64,000 nucleotides of DNA from Glutinoglossum americanum (taxonomy: Eukaryota; Ascomycota; Geoglossomycetes; Geoglossales; Geoglossaceae), in NCBI GenBank assembly GCA_020080175.1, contig JAGHQL010000008.1, positions 124,001 through 188,000 on the forward strand, written 5' to 3'. The translations under genes and the position numbers were made by a program. The notes under the pieces were generated by a model that saw only the letters and a program-made list of their open reading frames with translations, was not told the DNA's origin and ran no database searches. Shown in pieces: positions 1 through 11,310 of this stretch. How positions within the stretch are numbered: the first letter of the stretch is position 1; the number at the start of each line of letters is the position of its first letter.

Positions 1-3000
1 CGGCAAAAGAGATCGGTTAACTTTAGCTGAGCGGCTGGTGGTGGGCGTCCGTTTCAATTCGATCAAAAATGGGTTCCTTTTATCGGATTGTTCGGTTTCA
101 TCTTTGATAATTTTGTAGCCACTCATTTTGTTGTCCTTTGGGGTGTTCTGCACTGGGAATGATTGGATGAGCGGTCTGATTAGGATTGTGATGGAACTCG
201 ATATCGGGATAGCGGCCAGATGCAAAAGGGATACCTGTCCTATCTTTTTATGTTCAATCCTCGCTCTTGAAAATGATGTGATTTTCACCGTGCTTTCAAA
301 AGGTGTTGGACCGAGTGAGAGTAGCCGCTGCCCAGTAAATTGCAGCCCCCGAGTCGAAAATAGAACCGCGACTATTGAGCGATCCCACGAAGTCCAAGAT
401 GCTAATGAAGCCATTAAGCCGTGTGCTAGGTCTCATATACTGATGAATGTCGATCAAAGTCCTCGAATCTGGTGCTATGTTTGCAAGACGTCCAGAGAAG
501 GCTGAACGGTGGTCGTTTTATGAAGGTGATGCGGGGTTTGTTGCCAAGTTGTACATCTGACCCGTGACCTGCGCTCGATATATCTTCAGCTGCAGAAGCG
601 TCTGCAAAGCCCTTGCTCGCCTTCACTCCCAGCCAGTGGCATTGCTTGTCGAAGAAACTCTAGACTATGTTGTCCATAAGGGAGGACTAAATGAAGTTCC
701 GTCAAGCAGTTTTGAGCAGAACTTGCGTCATAAGTGAGTTTGCGAACGCCGGCGACGAGCAACCACGTATCCGCCGCATAACACACTCGCATAGCCAATG
801 GACAACCGATAACAAACCCGGCCCTGGTTGCTTAGCCACATAATGCGGGTACCACATCTGCTGAATCTCGTCAGTTGTATGAAATATATTCAGGGAACCT
901 AGAAGACAGCAACCGCTTTCAGCAAGTACAAGTTTTCGCAAGTGGAAAGTCACCGCTCGGGGTGAAGTTCTCAACCCATATGCACGAAAAATCCATATCT
1001 CCATCCCCTTCCACTACGGACCTACCACTAAATCCGGAACTCCGGGTTTGTGGCCGCTGCTGTCTGCCCTTCAGATAACTAGTCGGCTGCGATCTGCAAT
1101 GGAACGGAAATTACAGCTTCTCACCGTCACCAAACCGAAGAAGCCATGTAGTTTGCCCTTTTTTATCTCGCGGTTTCTCTCATCTGTTCACTAGCTGGCC
1201 TCTTCAATACCTTGATGTATGCTGTGCCACTCCGGTAGTATCAGCATCAGCATCCCTTAGTCGATGTATCTCCTACTCATATGCTAACGCCTTCTATACT
1301 TGCTTTCTGCGTTTGGAGGACTGCCAATACAATCGTACCCTCTCAGTGAATGCCTTTGTCGAAAACGTCGGCGCCTTAGTTCATGATATCTCATTTTGTG
1401 GGGATATATCGGTCAAAGCCGTCAGGAACTGGCGGAAGTTTTTTTGATCTCTCTACGATGACAATTTCCGCTGATGAGCATGTCTCCTTTATTTTATACA
1501 TTTCACTGTCCTGACTCACCTTGCGTGGCAACACCTGAATGGCCTGCATACCTCCCGAATCATCAGTCGAACAAGCCGGCATCCTACACTAGGTCGGAAC
1601 GCTGCTTACAGGGAGTTTGAAAGGCATCGCGGAGGCCTGGCCTCAGTACCTAACATGTGTGCAGGGCACCTCAGCGATTGGTTCTTGTGGTGTGCACCAC
1701 GTCTTACCCAGTCTTGCTTTCAAATCCGCCAGCCCAATAAAACACCGGCACGAGTTCCCTGCTTCACTGGCTAGATTGCGATTTTTCAAGAAGACTATAA
1801 ATTTCTAGAATTTGTTCAAAGTCGCTTTCGTGCCAGTCAATTACATGCAGGGAAGGTGCACGCCTGGTGCGTTATCTCACGAGATTCTACTGAGCTACCG
1901 CCACTCGATCTTAGTAATGAAAACCATCTATAGGACCGAACCCTGCAGGAACAACAATCTCGAATGGGGACATTAACATTGGCAGAGAGGCCGGAGATAA
2001 GATACTGTCCATATGCAACGATGGCGCCTGTCTATTGTTACTAGTATTTTATGCACCACTGAACTTTGCAGAACTAAATTTTCAAAAGGTGTGGGGAAAA
2101 AGGCTGTCGGTGGAGCGATGACGAAGACACTACGGCTACAGTTATCATGTATCTGGCCTTAATTATCGATACCTGTATCATTTCATATGGGGCGAATAGC
2201 CAGGCATATATAGTGTGGCTCCACAGGGGGATGTAGGAATCAGCATTGAAAATCGAGTTGAGTTTTCTAACAGCAAACACCTCATTAAGGTTAGGACAAG
2301 GCAGATGCGAATTAAAACAACACACTAGGATAGTAACTCGACTAGGCAACCCCGCACGTCCAACGAGGAAGAAATATCTAACACAATGTATGCGCGTATG
2401 TACCATGTAGTTATCTATGTAGTTATCAATGTAGTTATCAATGTAGTTATCAATGTAGTTATCAATGTAGTTATCAATGTAGTTATCAATGTAGTTATCA
2501 ATGTAGTTATCAATGTAGTATGTACCATACATACATACATACATACATAAAACGAATAAGAGAATCTACTAGATGCGAACTCCCCCCAACAGAAAAACCC
2601 ATGAAGGTTCATCAAGGCCCGTGCTCCTTGCCAAGGAATGGAGATGGCCAGATGCTGGGTCGGGCTGAAGCAGCAGCCTTCCGGCTCGGGTAAAATAGTA
2701 GGGGGATGCCGCACTTAGTAAGGTGACACTTGGTTTTCTCGTCAAGGCAACTTGACAACCTTAGCATCCCCTTCAAACTCCCTCCACTACCTCTGCCCAA
2801 ACCCACTCACCCATATACCCATCGACAAGACTAGAGTCCTGACTACCCCTAGACTTAGCAATTGATACAAGATTTCACCTGGCCATCATGTGTTGACAAG
2901 TCAGCCCCGGCAATTATTTTTCAGCTCCTTGACCAGCCTCTGGTGGATTAACTCCCAAACCAGATCCTCTTTTTTGCATAATTCACTGCACAGTTAGCAC

Positions 3001-3129
3001 CCACATTTCTATTAGTTGTTTAGCTTCAATTTAGGTCGTTGAACTTACAAGGTTGCTATTTTAGGCAAAACATTTCAACGACATTACTCCTAACTCTTCG
3101 CCACTCGAATAATTCCTCACACAACGACC
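1..3129. other. Gene-poor left flank
   Basis: I see no conserved protein in any frame here; open frames are short and carry no family motif. The composition is unremarkable, with no long terminal repeats, transposase motifs or tRNA arms that I could recognise. The only clear structure is the 12-bp tandem array near 2405-2519, followed by a short CATA run (about 2525-2549). The last few hundred bases, with pyrimidine-rich stretches, are probably the promoter and leader of the KH-domain gene that starts at 3130. Confidence 0.6.
2405..2519 (+). repeat. 12-bp minisatellite, about 9.5 copies
   Basis: The unit ATGTAGTTATCA recurs every 12 bases from 2405 (starts at 2405, 2417, 2429, 2441 and so on to 2513). 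The first copy differs by one base and the rest are identical. TATGTACCAT lies directly before the array and recurs directly after it, followed by a CATA tetranucleotide run. Because 12 is a multiple of 3 the array reads open on the minus strand, but that reading has no other protein character. Confidence 0.95.
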
Positions 3130-6100
3130 ATGGCAGCCGAAGCAGCACTTGGCAGTGACTCGAACGGCATTGGCCCCGACCCGAACACCAAAACTGAGCA
3201 CCTATCGCCAGCTGAGATTCTCATGAAGAAGCATGAAGCAGACCTCGCTCATCGAGCTTCTATTGAGGACGTAGTGGACGAAGAAGATATCATACATCCA
3301 CCAACGCACGAAACGACACCAGGGCCGGTGCTCGAAGAGAAGGCAGGCTCCACCGATGGACCAACCGGAACCTGGGCTCAACCTATGTCTGCGAAAGCGG
3401 CCGGTAAGCAGAAGGCTAGGGACGAAACCAGCATCGACGAACCCAAGGCAAAAACGACATACAAGGCATTCGACCTGAAGTCTGACGATGCCTTTCCCTC
3501 GCTTGGCAGTGGTCCCAGACCTTCGGTTCCGGCTGCTGCACCGGCATGGGGAATGAAGAAGTCTCAGCCCTCGCAGATCCACGGTTCCAATGGTGCGCAT
3601 TCGGCCAGTGCGAACGATGCCACCACCTCCAGCAATCCGTCATCTCGGGCTTCAACTCCAGCTTCGGGAGTAGCAACCCCCACATCCGCTCCTGCTTCAG
3701 GTGCCTTTGGCCAGCCATACGCCCAGCGTACTCAAGGAGGAGCTACCTTATCTCTTCCCGGAAGGCCAAGAGAAGTTGCCGATACGATAGTCCTAAAGTC
3801 TCACGAACTACTACCAAGAGACCAGCTGAAAAAACCTGTGTCGGAGATTGTCCAGTCAATTAAGAAGCGCACAGGAGCAAGCCTACAGATGAGCACATCC
3901 CGAAGCGGTGATTCAACTTGCATTGCCAGAGGATCTCCTGAAGCCGTTCGAAAGGCTTTGAGGGATGTTGCAAAGGAGTTAAGCGCTAAGGTCAGTCCTA
4001 GCAAATCTAGAAGAACGGTTATCTGGGCTTGTCACTGATCTTTAAGATAGCAATCCATTAAATTGTCAATACCGGCCTCTCTACGCCATAGAATTATTGG
4101 CAACAAGCAAGGAGTGACTATTCAAGGCATACAACAGAGATCTGGAACTAGGGTCCATGTTCCAAGGCCTGAAGAACCAACATCGACCAATGAAGATGAC
4201 TATGAAATTATGATCGATGTCGTGATCGAAGGCGACGCTTTAGGTGTAAAGATCGCCTCTGACGAGATTCTTAGTATTGTTAATGACCATACCTCCAACG
4301 TGAACTTGAGTTTGAAGGGCATCCCAGCGGAGTTCTACCCTTTTATTGCTGGTCCGAACGGTGCTCGTACCGCTGCCCTTGAGGAGGGGAGAAACGTACG
4401 GATACATATCCCACACTACTATACCTGGACGACTCAACCGCCACCAACACCTTCTGCGCCAAATCAATCACCGACATTTTCGCCCGCCATCGGGATACCA
4501 ATCAGGGTCTTGGGTGATCGTCTGGCCGCCCAGCAAGCCCGTGAAGAAATAGAACGTTGGGTAGAAGAATTGAGGAGACAGATCGCCGTTGAAGAAATTT
4601 CGGTAGATAGGGGACGACATCGATTCATACTAGGCGGGAGAGGTGATCTGTTACATGATTTTCTTCAAGAGACAGGCTGTGCGGTCGTTCTACCACCCCC
4701 TTCAGAGAACAGGGAAACCTTAACAATTACTGGACCACGCGACAAACTAAGTGACGGCATCAACAAGGCCTTTGAGCTTGCCGGTAGCATGCACTCGGCC
4801 AACGTTGATATATCTCGTTCACATATAACCGCACCACATGGACCCCAGGCCCACGCACGAAATCTCACCCGTTACCTTGAACAACGAAAGGAAATTGAGC
4901 GGCTAGAAAGATCCTTTGATGCACACATTGCTCTACCTACTGATGATGGCCCAGTTATATGGGAGATCTATTCTAGAATTGGAAGAAACATATATCCTGC
5001 TCGTGCAGAAATAACAAGTATCGTCAACGCACACCCTCCAGCTAGGTTTGGGCATGTGGAAATGGATCCATTTTTTCATCGCCACGTCCGGCAACAGAGC
5101 GCCCATATCATCAAGGACAACTATGGTGTGCACCTGGTTTTCCCGGAGGACGAGAACCACCAAATTCTGATGGTCTACGAAGGCAAACCAGTGCCGGGCC
5201 AAGAATACGAACTTCCCAAAAAGTTTCCTTCAGCTTCTGAACTCAACGAAGCGGAGGCCGCATTGCAAGAGGCCCGAGAATACCTTCTAAGCCTCATCCG
5301 CGACCAAAAGGAAATTGTTAAAAAGAGTATAGAAGTGCCCAAGAAGTATGTTTTAATCCTTACTCGTTTTGCCTACTTCGGTGCTGACAACGCACAGGTT
5401 TCATGAGAAGGTACAGAGGTTTTTGTCCAGGGAACAACAGGATCTTGCGGGTGGTGAAATTCCCGTCCGGGTGCAGGTTGGTGAGCCTATACCTAGAACT
5501 CTCCAAGCAGCAGACGACCAAGTTTTCCTCCGTGGACCAGCCGAGAGCGTAGACACTCTCATCAACAAAGTGGCACAATTTATCGAAGAGGAGAAAGAGA
5601 ATGAGAGGGAAAATGGATACGCGACGAGCTTCGACTTTCCTAAAAAGTTTGCTAATATCTTGATTGGGAGGAAAGGAGAGAACATCCGGAAGTACAGAGA
5701 GGAGTTCGATGTCGAAATCCAAGTCAACGACGGCAAGGTGGAGATCAAAGGCGCTAAACGCAGAGCAGATGCTGCGAAGGCCAAGATCATCGCGCTTGGC
5801 AAGAAACTCGAGGATGAAGCTACCCATGTGCTTAAGATCAAGCCTCAGTATCACCGGGACTTGATCGGTGCAAAGGGCAACCAAGTCAATCGCTTACAAG
5901 AGAGATACAATGTTCGAGTCAACTTCCCAAGATCGGCTAATGTGGTTCCAGCAAATGATGATCAATCTATTGCGGATACAGCGAGTGAGGTTGGTGGGGG
6001 TCACAGATTCAGTCGGGCATCGCAGGCGCCAGATGAAGTTATAATTAGGGGTCCTAGGAAGGGAGCGGACGAAGCGCGAGAAGAACTACTCAATTTGCTG

Positions 6101-7469
6101 CAATACACGATTGACCACTCCCACGTCGCCTCTGTCTCGGTCGCATTGAACCAAATCCCATCTCTCATTGGTCAGGGTGGACGTGAAATGGAGAGCTTGA
6201 GATTGAGCACAGGAGCGCAGATTGACGTTCCAGATTTCAAGAGAGACGGGGCGGACCCTCCGAAGAGGGTGGAAATCAAGGTAAAAGGAACGAAGAAGCA
6301 AGTCGAGGATGCCAAGAAATTGCTTGAAGAGAGGGCCAAGACTTTTGATGAGAGCATCGTGCGCACCCTGGAAGTGGACAAGAAACACCACAAAGCGCTG
6401 ATCGGCAGTGGGGGTAAGTAGGATACTCGGCGTTAAAGCGTATTGCATCCCTGACATAGTTCTAGGCGCGAACATTCGGGACATTGTCACCAAAGCAGGA
6501 GGCTCTGATGATCGGCGCGACCTCGCCCGCACGGTCCGATTCCCGCGACAGGAATCAGAGGATAATACCATCGTCGTCGAAGGAAACAAACTTATCGTTG
6601 AGAAAATTGTCGCGTCGATAGAGGAGATCATCAAGCAGAGAGAAAATCAGGTGACCGAGACCGTTGAAGTGGCTCCGGAGAAACATCGAGTATTGATTGG
6701 TCGCGGTGGAGAGACGCGAAGGGACTTAGAATCCAGATTCAACGTTAGCGTCGACGTCCCCAAGCAATCTCAGACCGGACAGGCAAGATCGGGCGTTAAG
6801 ATCGTGGGACAGCTGCAGGATGTCGAAAAATGCAGGGAACATATCCTAGGTCTAGTAAAGAACCAAGAAGGAGCGACAGTTCAAGTTCCACGTCGTCTAC
6901 ATCACTCAATCTCCGACAACGGCCAGTTTTTCCGTCGCCTAAGAAATGAGCACAAGGTTAGTGTCGATCATAATGGACAACAGCCTCCCGCACGATCTGC
7001 AACGACTAGCCCTCGCGTGAGAATCAATGGCGGCGATCTGCCCCTTATCACTGACGATCAGAATTCGCCGGACAACTTTTCATGGGTGATCCGTGACAGT
7101 GATGAGTCCGCCGAGGAAGGCGATATCCCCTGGACACTTAGGGGGCCGCCTGAGAGCGTGATCAAAGCACGTGCTCTCTTGGAAGCTGCGATCGAGCAGG
7201 CTCAGAAGCAGACCGTAACGGGTTACCTAATCCTCCCTGATCCCAGCAAATATCGATACGTGGTCGGGCACGGGGGATCGCAAGTCAATTCGATTCGGAA
7301 GCAGACCGGGTGCAAGATCACGGTTCCCCGAGACCAGGCTAAGGGTGAGGCGATTGAGATCCAAGGGGCCAAGGAAGGGGTAGAGCAGGCGAAGGATATC
7401 ATATTGGAGTTAGTGAGGAATGGGGGAAGCGGAGGGAACGGGGTGGGACGTGGTGGACGGAAGGGGTAA
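3130..7469 (+). CDS. scp160: Multi-KH-domain RNA-binding protein, vigilin/Scp160 family
   Basis: Predicted exons 3130-3990, 4051-5345, 5398-6413 and 6466-7469 join in phase to 1391 aa; introns are 52-60 bp. After a disordered, Ser/Ala/Pro-rich N-terminus of about 220 residues the protein is a tandem array of KH domains. Canonical GxxG loops are visible as GNKQG, GPNGA, GRKGE, GAKGN, GQGGR, GSGGA, GRGGE and GHGGS, between domains whose loop is degenerate, as is usual in this family. The C-terminus ends in a short Gly/Arg tail. Yeast Scp160 is 1222 aa and has 14 KH units; it binds polysomes and mRNA at the ER and affects translation efficiency. The length, KH number and degenerate first domains fit this ortholog. 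The start ATG at 3130 follows a pyrimidine-rich leader and opens a continuous frame. A general multi-KH protein is the only alternative reading. Confidence 0.93.
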
Positions 7470-7907
7470 AGCCGAAGCAGTTGAACCCATGGAGGCTATG
7501 TGCTGCATATTTGCTATGATGCTAGTAGCAAAATGGGATGGATGCTACCGATCTACCTCTAGCTAGATTGCCCAAGGAGGCAATTGGCAGTTGGATCATT
7601 TTATGTCCCGCTCTCCCAATTTTTGCATCATATTAACTATTATTAAAAGTCCTGTCTTCAGACTTGTAGTTAAAGAAACTTTCCAATTTAAAAAAAAAAA
7701 GAGAGACCGATAAGGCATATAATAAGCATTGAAGGTTACATGTATGAGTATACTCTACCTGTTGTGGGGTGTGGTCATCGGCAAGGGTCTCTTGTAAAGT
7801 ACCGAGGAACGAGTCTCGTCCTCAAAACAACACCTGTATAAGCCAAGCTCCAACTAGCACTAGTAAGGTAGAGAGGTTCCCAACATATACAACCCCAGAT
7901 TCGCAAA
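7470..7907. other. Intergenic: scp160 3' end to transhydrogenase promoter
   Basis: These 438 bases hold an AT-rich stretch with an A10 run near 7690, plausibly the scp160 3' UTR, then the promoter and leader of the next gene. No coding signal seen. Confidence 0.6.
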
Positions 7908-9648
7908 ATGGCACGCAACATCCGCATCGCCCCCACCGCCGCAGCCCGGGCCCTCAACCTCCTCCGCACGATCCAATACACGCACCCGCCCAGCTGCCCC
8001 TGCCACTCCAACCCCACCCACCACCACCGCCACCGCCACCCTCACCACCCCAACGATCCCCCATCGCGGGCCCTCGCCACGCCATCCACCGCCAGAGGAC
8101 CCCAGGAGAAAGAATACGCGTTTGAGATGGCGTCGTCCAACATACGGTTCGGGCGGGGATGCACGAGGGAGGTGGGGATGGATTTCCGGAACCTGGGGTT
8201 CGGGAGGGAGGGGAAGGGGGGGAAGGTGGCTGTGGTGACGGACGGGGTTGTGGGGGGGTTGGAGGTGGTTAGGGTTGCGGTGGAGGCTCTGGAGAGGGAG
8301 GGGGTTGGGTGGGTTGTTTTTGACGGGGTGGGGATTGAGCCGAAGGATGAGGAGTGAGTGGGGATCTGTTTGTTTATTTATTTTTTTTAATTTATCTATC
8401 CGTTTTCTGTCTGCTTTGTTTGTGTTTTGTTCAATCGATAGTCCTCTCTCTCTCTCTCTCTCTCTCAATTGCCCTAGAACAATGGTGTTTCTATTTCCAT
8501 TCCCATTTTTATATCCTTTCAAAGAAAATCGGGATATCAAGTCGACTGACTGACAAACACCACCACACACCAGCATCAACCGCGCCGTCCAATGGACAAA
8601 ACGCCACTCCCCCTCCGCCTTCCTGGCCATCGGCGGCGGCAGCGTGATGGACACCGCGAAGCTAATGAACCTCCTCCTCACGCACCCAACCTCGACCCTA
8701 CACTCCTTCCTCCCCGCCCCCCTCGGCGCGGCCCTCCCCATAACCGCCCCGCAAAAACCGCTAATCTGCATCCCCACCACCTCCGGCACGGGCTCCGAGA
8801 CGACGGGCACCGCGATCTTCGACCTGGTGTCGCGCAGGTCCAAGACCGGCGTCTCCAGCCGCGCGCTCAAGCCCCTCCTGGGCATCTGCGACCCCCTGAA
8901 CACCCGCACCATGCCCGCCGCGGTGCGCGCCAGCTCGGGCCTGGACGTGCTGTGCCACGCGCTGGAGTCGTACACGGCGATCCCGTACGGCGAGCGGGGG
9001 CCGGCGCCCGCGGACCCGGCGCTCCGCCCGGCGTACCAGGGCGCGAACCCCATCTCGGACGTCTTCTCGCTGCGGGCGCTGCGCGCCACCGCCAGGTTCC
9101 TGCCGCGCGCCGTGCGCGACCCCGCCGACGCCGACGCCCAGGACCAGATGCTCCTCGCCGCCACCCTCGCCGGCGTCGGCTTCGGCAACGCCGGCGTCCA
9201 CCTCTGCCACGCCATGAGCTACCCCGTCAGCTCGCAGAATCCCGCCCGGTACGCCCACCCCGGCTACCGCGTCGCGCGCCCGCTCATCCCCCACGGCGTC
9301 TCCGTGGCCGTCACCGCCCCCGCCGTCTTCCGCTTCACCGGCCCGAGCAATCCCGAGAGGCATCTCGTCGCCGCGGAGATGTTCGGGGTGGATGTCTCGC
9401 GGGTGAAGCGGGAGAGCGCCGGGGAGGTGCTCGGGGAGGCGATCGCGAGGTTCTTGGACGGGTTGGGGGATCAGCCGAGGGGGTTGAAGGCGTTGGGGTT
9501 TCGGGAGGGGGACGTGGAGGCGTTGGTCGAGGGGACGGTTCCGCAGAGGCGGGTGCTGGCGCTGGCGCCGGGGTTGGCGGGGGAGGAGGAGGCGGAGAGG
9601 GGAAGGGAACAGTTGAGGGGGTTGTTCATGGACGCGATGGAGTATTAG
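7908..9648 (+). CDS. Hydroxyacid-oxoacid transhydrogenase, mitochondrial (iron-containing alcohol dehydrogenase family)
   Basis: Exons 7908-8353 and 8574-9648 give 506 aa; the 220-bp intron starts GTGAGT and contains a CT microsatellite. The family (ADHFE1/HOT) oxidises 4-hydroxybutyrate to succinic semialdehyde while reducing 2-oxoglutarate to 2-hydroxyglutarate. The N-terminus is Arg/Ala-rich without acids, as in a matrix targeting peptide, followed by a His/Pro-rich linker. Family motifs follow in order: YAFEMASSNIRFG, the GGGSVMDTAK nucleotide loop, PTTSGTGSETTG, GLDVLCHALESY, RPAYQGANPISD, GFGNAGVHLCHAMSYP and PHGVSV; these contain the Asp and His residues that bind the metal in this family. 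The second exon is very GC-rich, and each exon changes from C-rich to G-rich sense strand. It is convergent with glyoxalase I, 222 bp apart. The family call is firm; the physiological substrate is inferred. Confidence 0.92.
8443..8466 (+). repeat. (CT)n microsatellite in intron
   Basis: A run of about twelve CT units lies inside the single intron of the transhydrogenase gene, upstream of its CAG acceptor. It may help as a polypyrimidine tract but sits about 110 bases from the acceptor. Confidence 0.9.
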
Positions 9649-9870
9649 GGGGGTTTTTTTTTTGGGCGTTGATTTGATATGGTAAGGGGTAGTTTAATGG
9701 GTGAATGAAAATAATATTGCAGTTGCAGGCACTAATTATCCTCCCTATTCCCTCTTTCGGGAGAATGGAAAACGACCACAGCACCGGCAAAACCAAACAC
9801 CCCCCCCCCCTTATCCCCTCGCCCACCAAAAAAAATTTTTTTTTTAAATAATAATAGAATCCCCCCTCTC

Positions 9871-11310
9871 TCACCAACCTGTCCTCTTCTTGATAGATTC
9901 ATTCTGTACAATCTCAACCGTATACCCATCCGGATCGAAGATAAGCGCAATATCCGGAAACTCTCCCAGTCGTTTCTTCCAACGAACCTTCAATTCCTCG
10001 TAGCGCGCACACGCGGCGTCCAGATCGTCGACGGAGAATACTGCAAAAAAAAAAAAAAGTTATTTTTAGCAAAAAAGTTGTATTAGAAGATGGGGTTTCG
10101 AAGAACAAAATAAAAATGGGAGAAGGGGGGGAGGGGGGAAGCGTACCGATGCCGCCGAAACCTTGAGGTCCGGTGTTTCCGTCGTGGTAGGAAAAGGAGG
10201 GGTCGGCTTCCGTGCCGTAGTTGTAGGTTAGTTCGAGGAGACCTTCGAAGGCGGCGACCTGGGGGGTTTAGGTGTTAGGCTAGGATCGGTTGGGGGGAAA
10301 AAGGGAAAGTGCTCTGAGAGGGACACTTACGGGGGGGACTCCGTCAGGATTGGATTCGGGGACGATTTTGTTGTAGGGGTAGCCGAGGAAGTAGAGGTCG
10401 AATTTTGCTTCCGGGACCTTGTGCGTGTGGAGGAGGGTCATGCCCATGACATCTTTGTAGAAGGAGAGGGATTTTTCAATGTCTTTGACGCGGATCATGG
10501 AGTGGTTCTGGTTGGCCCACGGCGTTAGCTCTTTGTTCTCATTTCTACAAGGGGACCGTGGACAAGAGAGATATCGAGAGAGAGTCACATAGGAGGGGTA
10601 GTGAGGTGAAGGGTGGTGGAAGGTCCGCCACGGCACGTACCATGCGATAAGTCCCCAGATCCGTCGTCTCGATCCCCGCCGTGCTCTCCCAATTCTTCTG
10701 GCAGACAATCTCCACCCAATATCCATCCGGGTCCAACGCGAAGGCCAGAAACTTCATCCTGCCATCCTCCAGCCTCTTCTGGAACCCATACCCCGCCTCA
10801 CCGACCTTCTTGCACGCGGCCTGGATGTTGTCCACGGAGACGCAGATGTGTCCGAAACCCTTGTAGGGCTCGGCGTTGCCGTTGGGGGGGCGATAGTCGG
10901 GGTCGTTCTCGGTGCCGTGGTTGTGGATGAGCTCGACGACACCCTCGCGGTCCGTGAGGTGTTTGCCCTGGAAGAGAGCGGTGGGGCTGTCGTAGGCAAG
11001 GAAGTAGAGGGTGAAGTTGCCCTCGGCGAAGTCGACCTTCTTGATGAGGCTGAGGCCGAGGTGGTTATAGAATTTGACTGCGCACGTGTTTGGTTAGTTT
11101 TGGCGTTTTAGTTGGGAGCCGTTGGGCGTACTTACTCGAGACTTCGGGATCTTTAACCCTGAGACTGTATATATGTTTCATCGACGGTCAGTCAGAGAGA
11201 GGAGAGAGGGGAGAGAGAGAGCAAAAAAGGCCAATTGGCTCTGATGTAACGAAAGGGCGTCCTCACGCTGTAGAAACAAACTTGTACTTTGTAATATCCG
11301 TCGTGGCCAT
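9871..11310 (-). CDS. glo1: Lactoylglutathione lyase (glyoxalase I), two-domain
   Basis: Six exons read on the minus strand: 11310-11267, 11164-11136, 11077-10641, 10507-10331, 10258-10147 and 10040-9871, joining in phase to 322 aa (yeast Glo1 is 326). It converts the methylglyoxal-glutathione hemithioacetal to S-lactoylglutathione in the cytosol. The protein is a fused pair of VOC-fold halves. The first begins at LRVKDPEVS and continues with [39 protein letters not shown] and [10 protein letters not shown]. The second repeats the plan from [11 protein letters not shown] with [36 protein letters not shown] and [11 protein letters not shown]. Exon 2 is only 29 nt. The second acceptor group offers several AG sites; I chose the CAG at 10508 because it restores the family join [13 protein letters not shown]. 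The gene is divergent from the Ragulator gene. Confidence 0.94.

Noticed and set aside
2074-2714. Minus-strand open frames across the 12-bp array (repeated DNYI or TTLI peptides)
   Set aside because: The frame exists only because 12 is divisible by 3; there is no protein character outside the repeat.
7860-9215. 451-residue minus-strand frame opposite the transhydrogenase
   Set aside because: It crosses both exons and the intron without any family motif and mirrors the GC-rich sense gene.
8592-9677. Long plus-strand frame, Arg/Pro-rich, overlapping transhydrogenase exon 2
   Set aside because: It is an out-of-frame shadow of GC-rich coding sequence; the other frame carries the whole set of family motifs.
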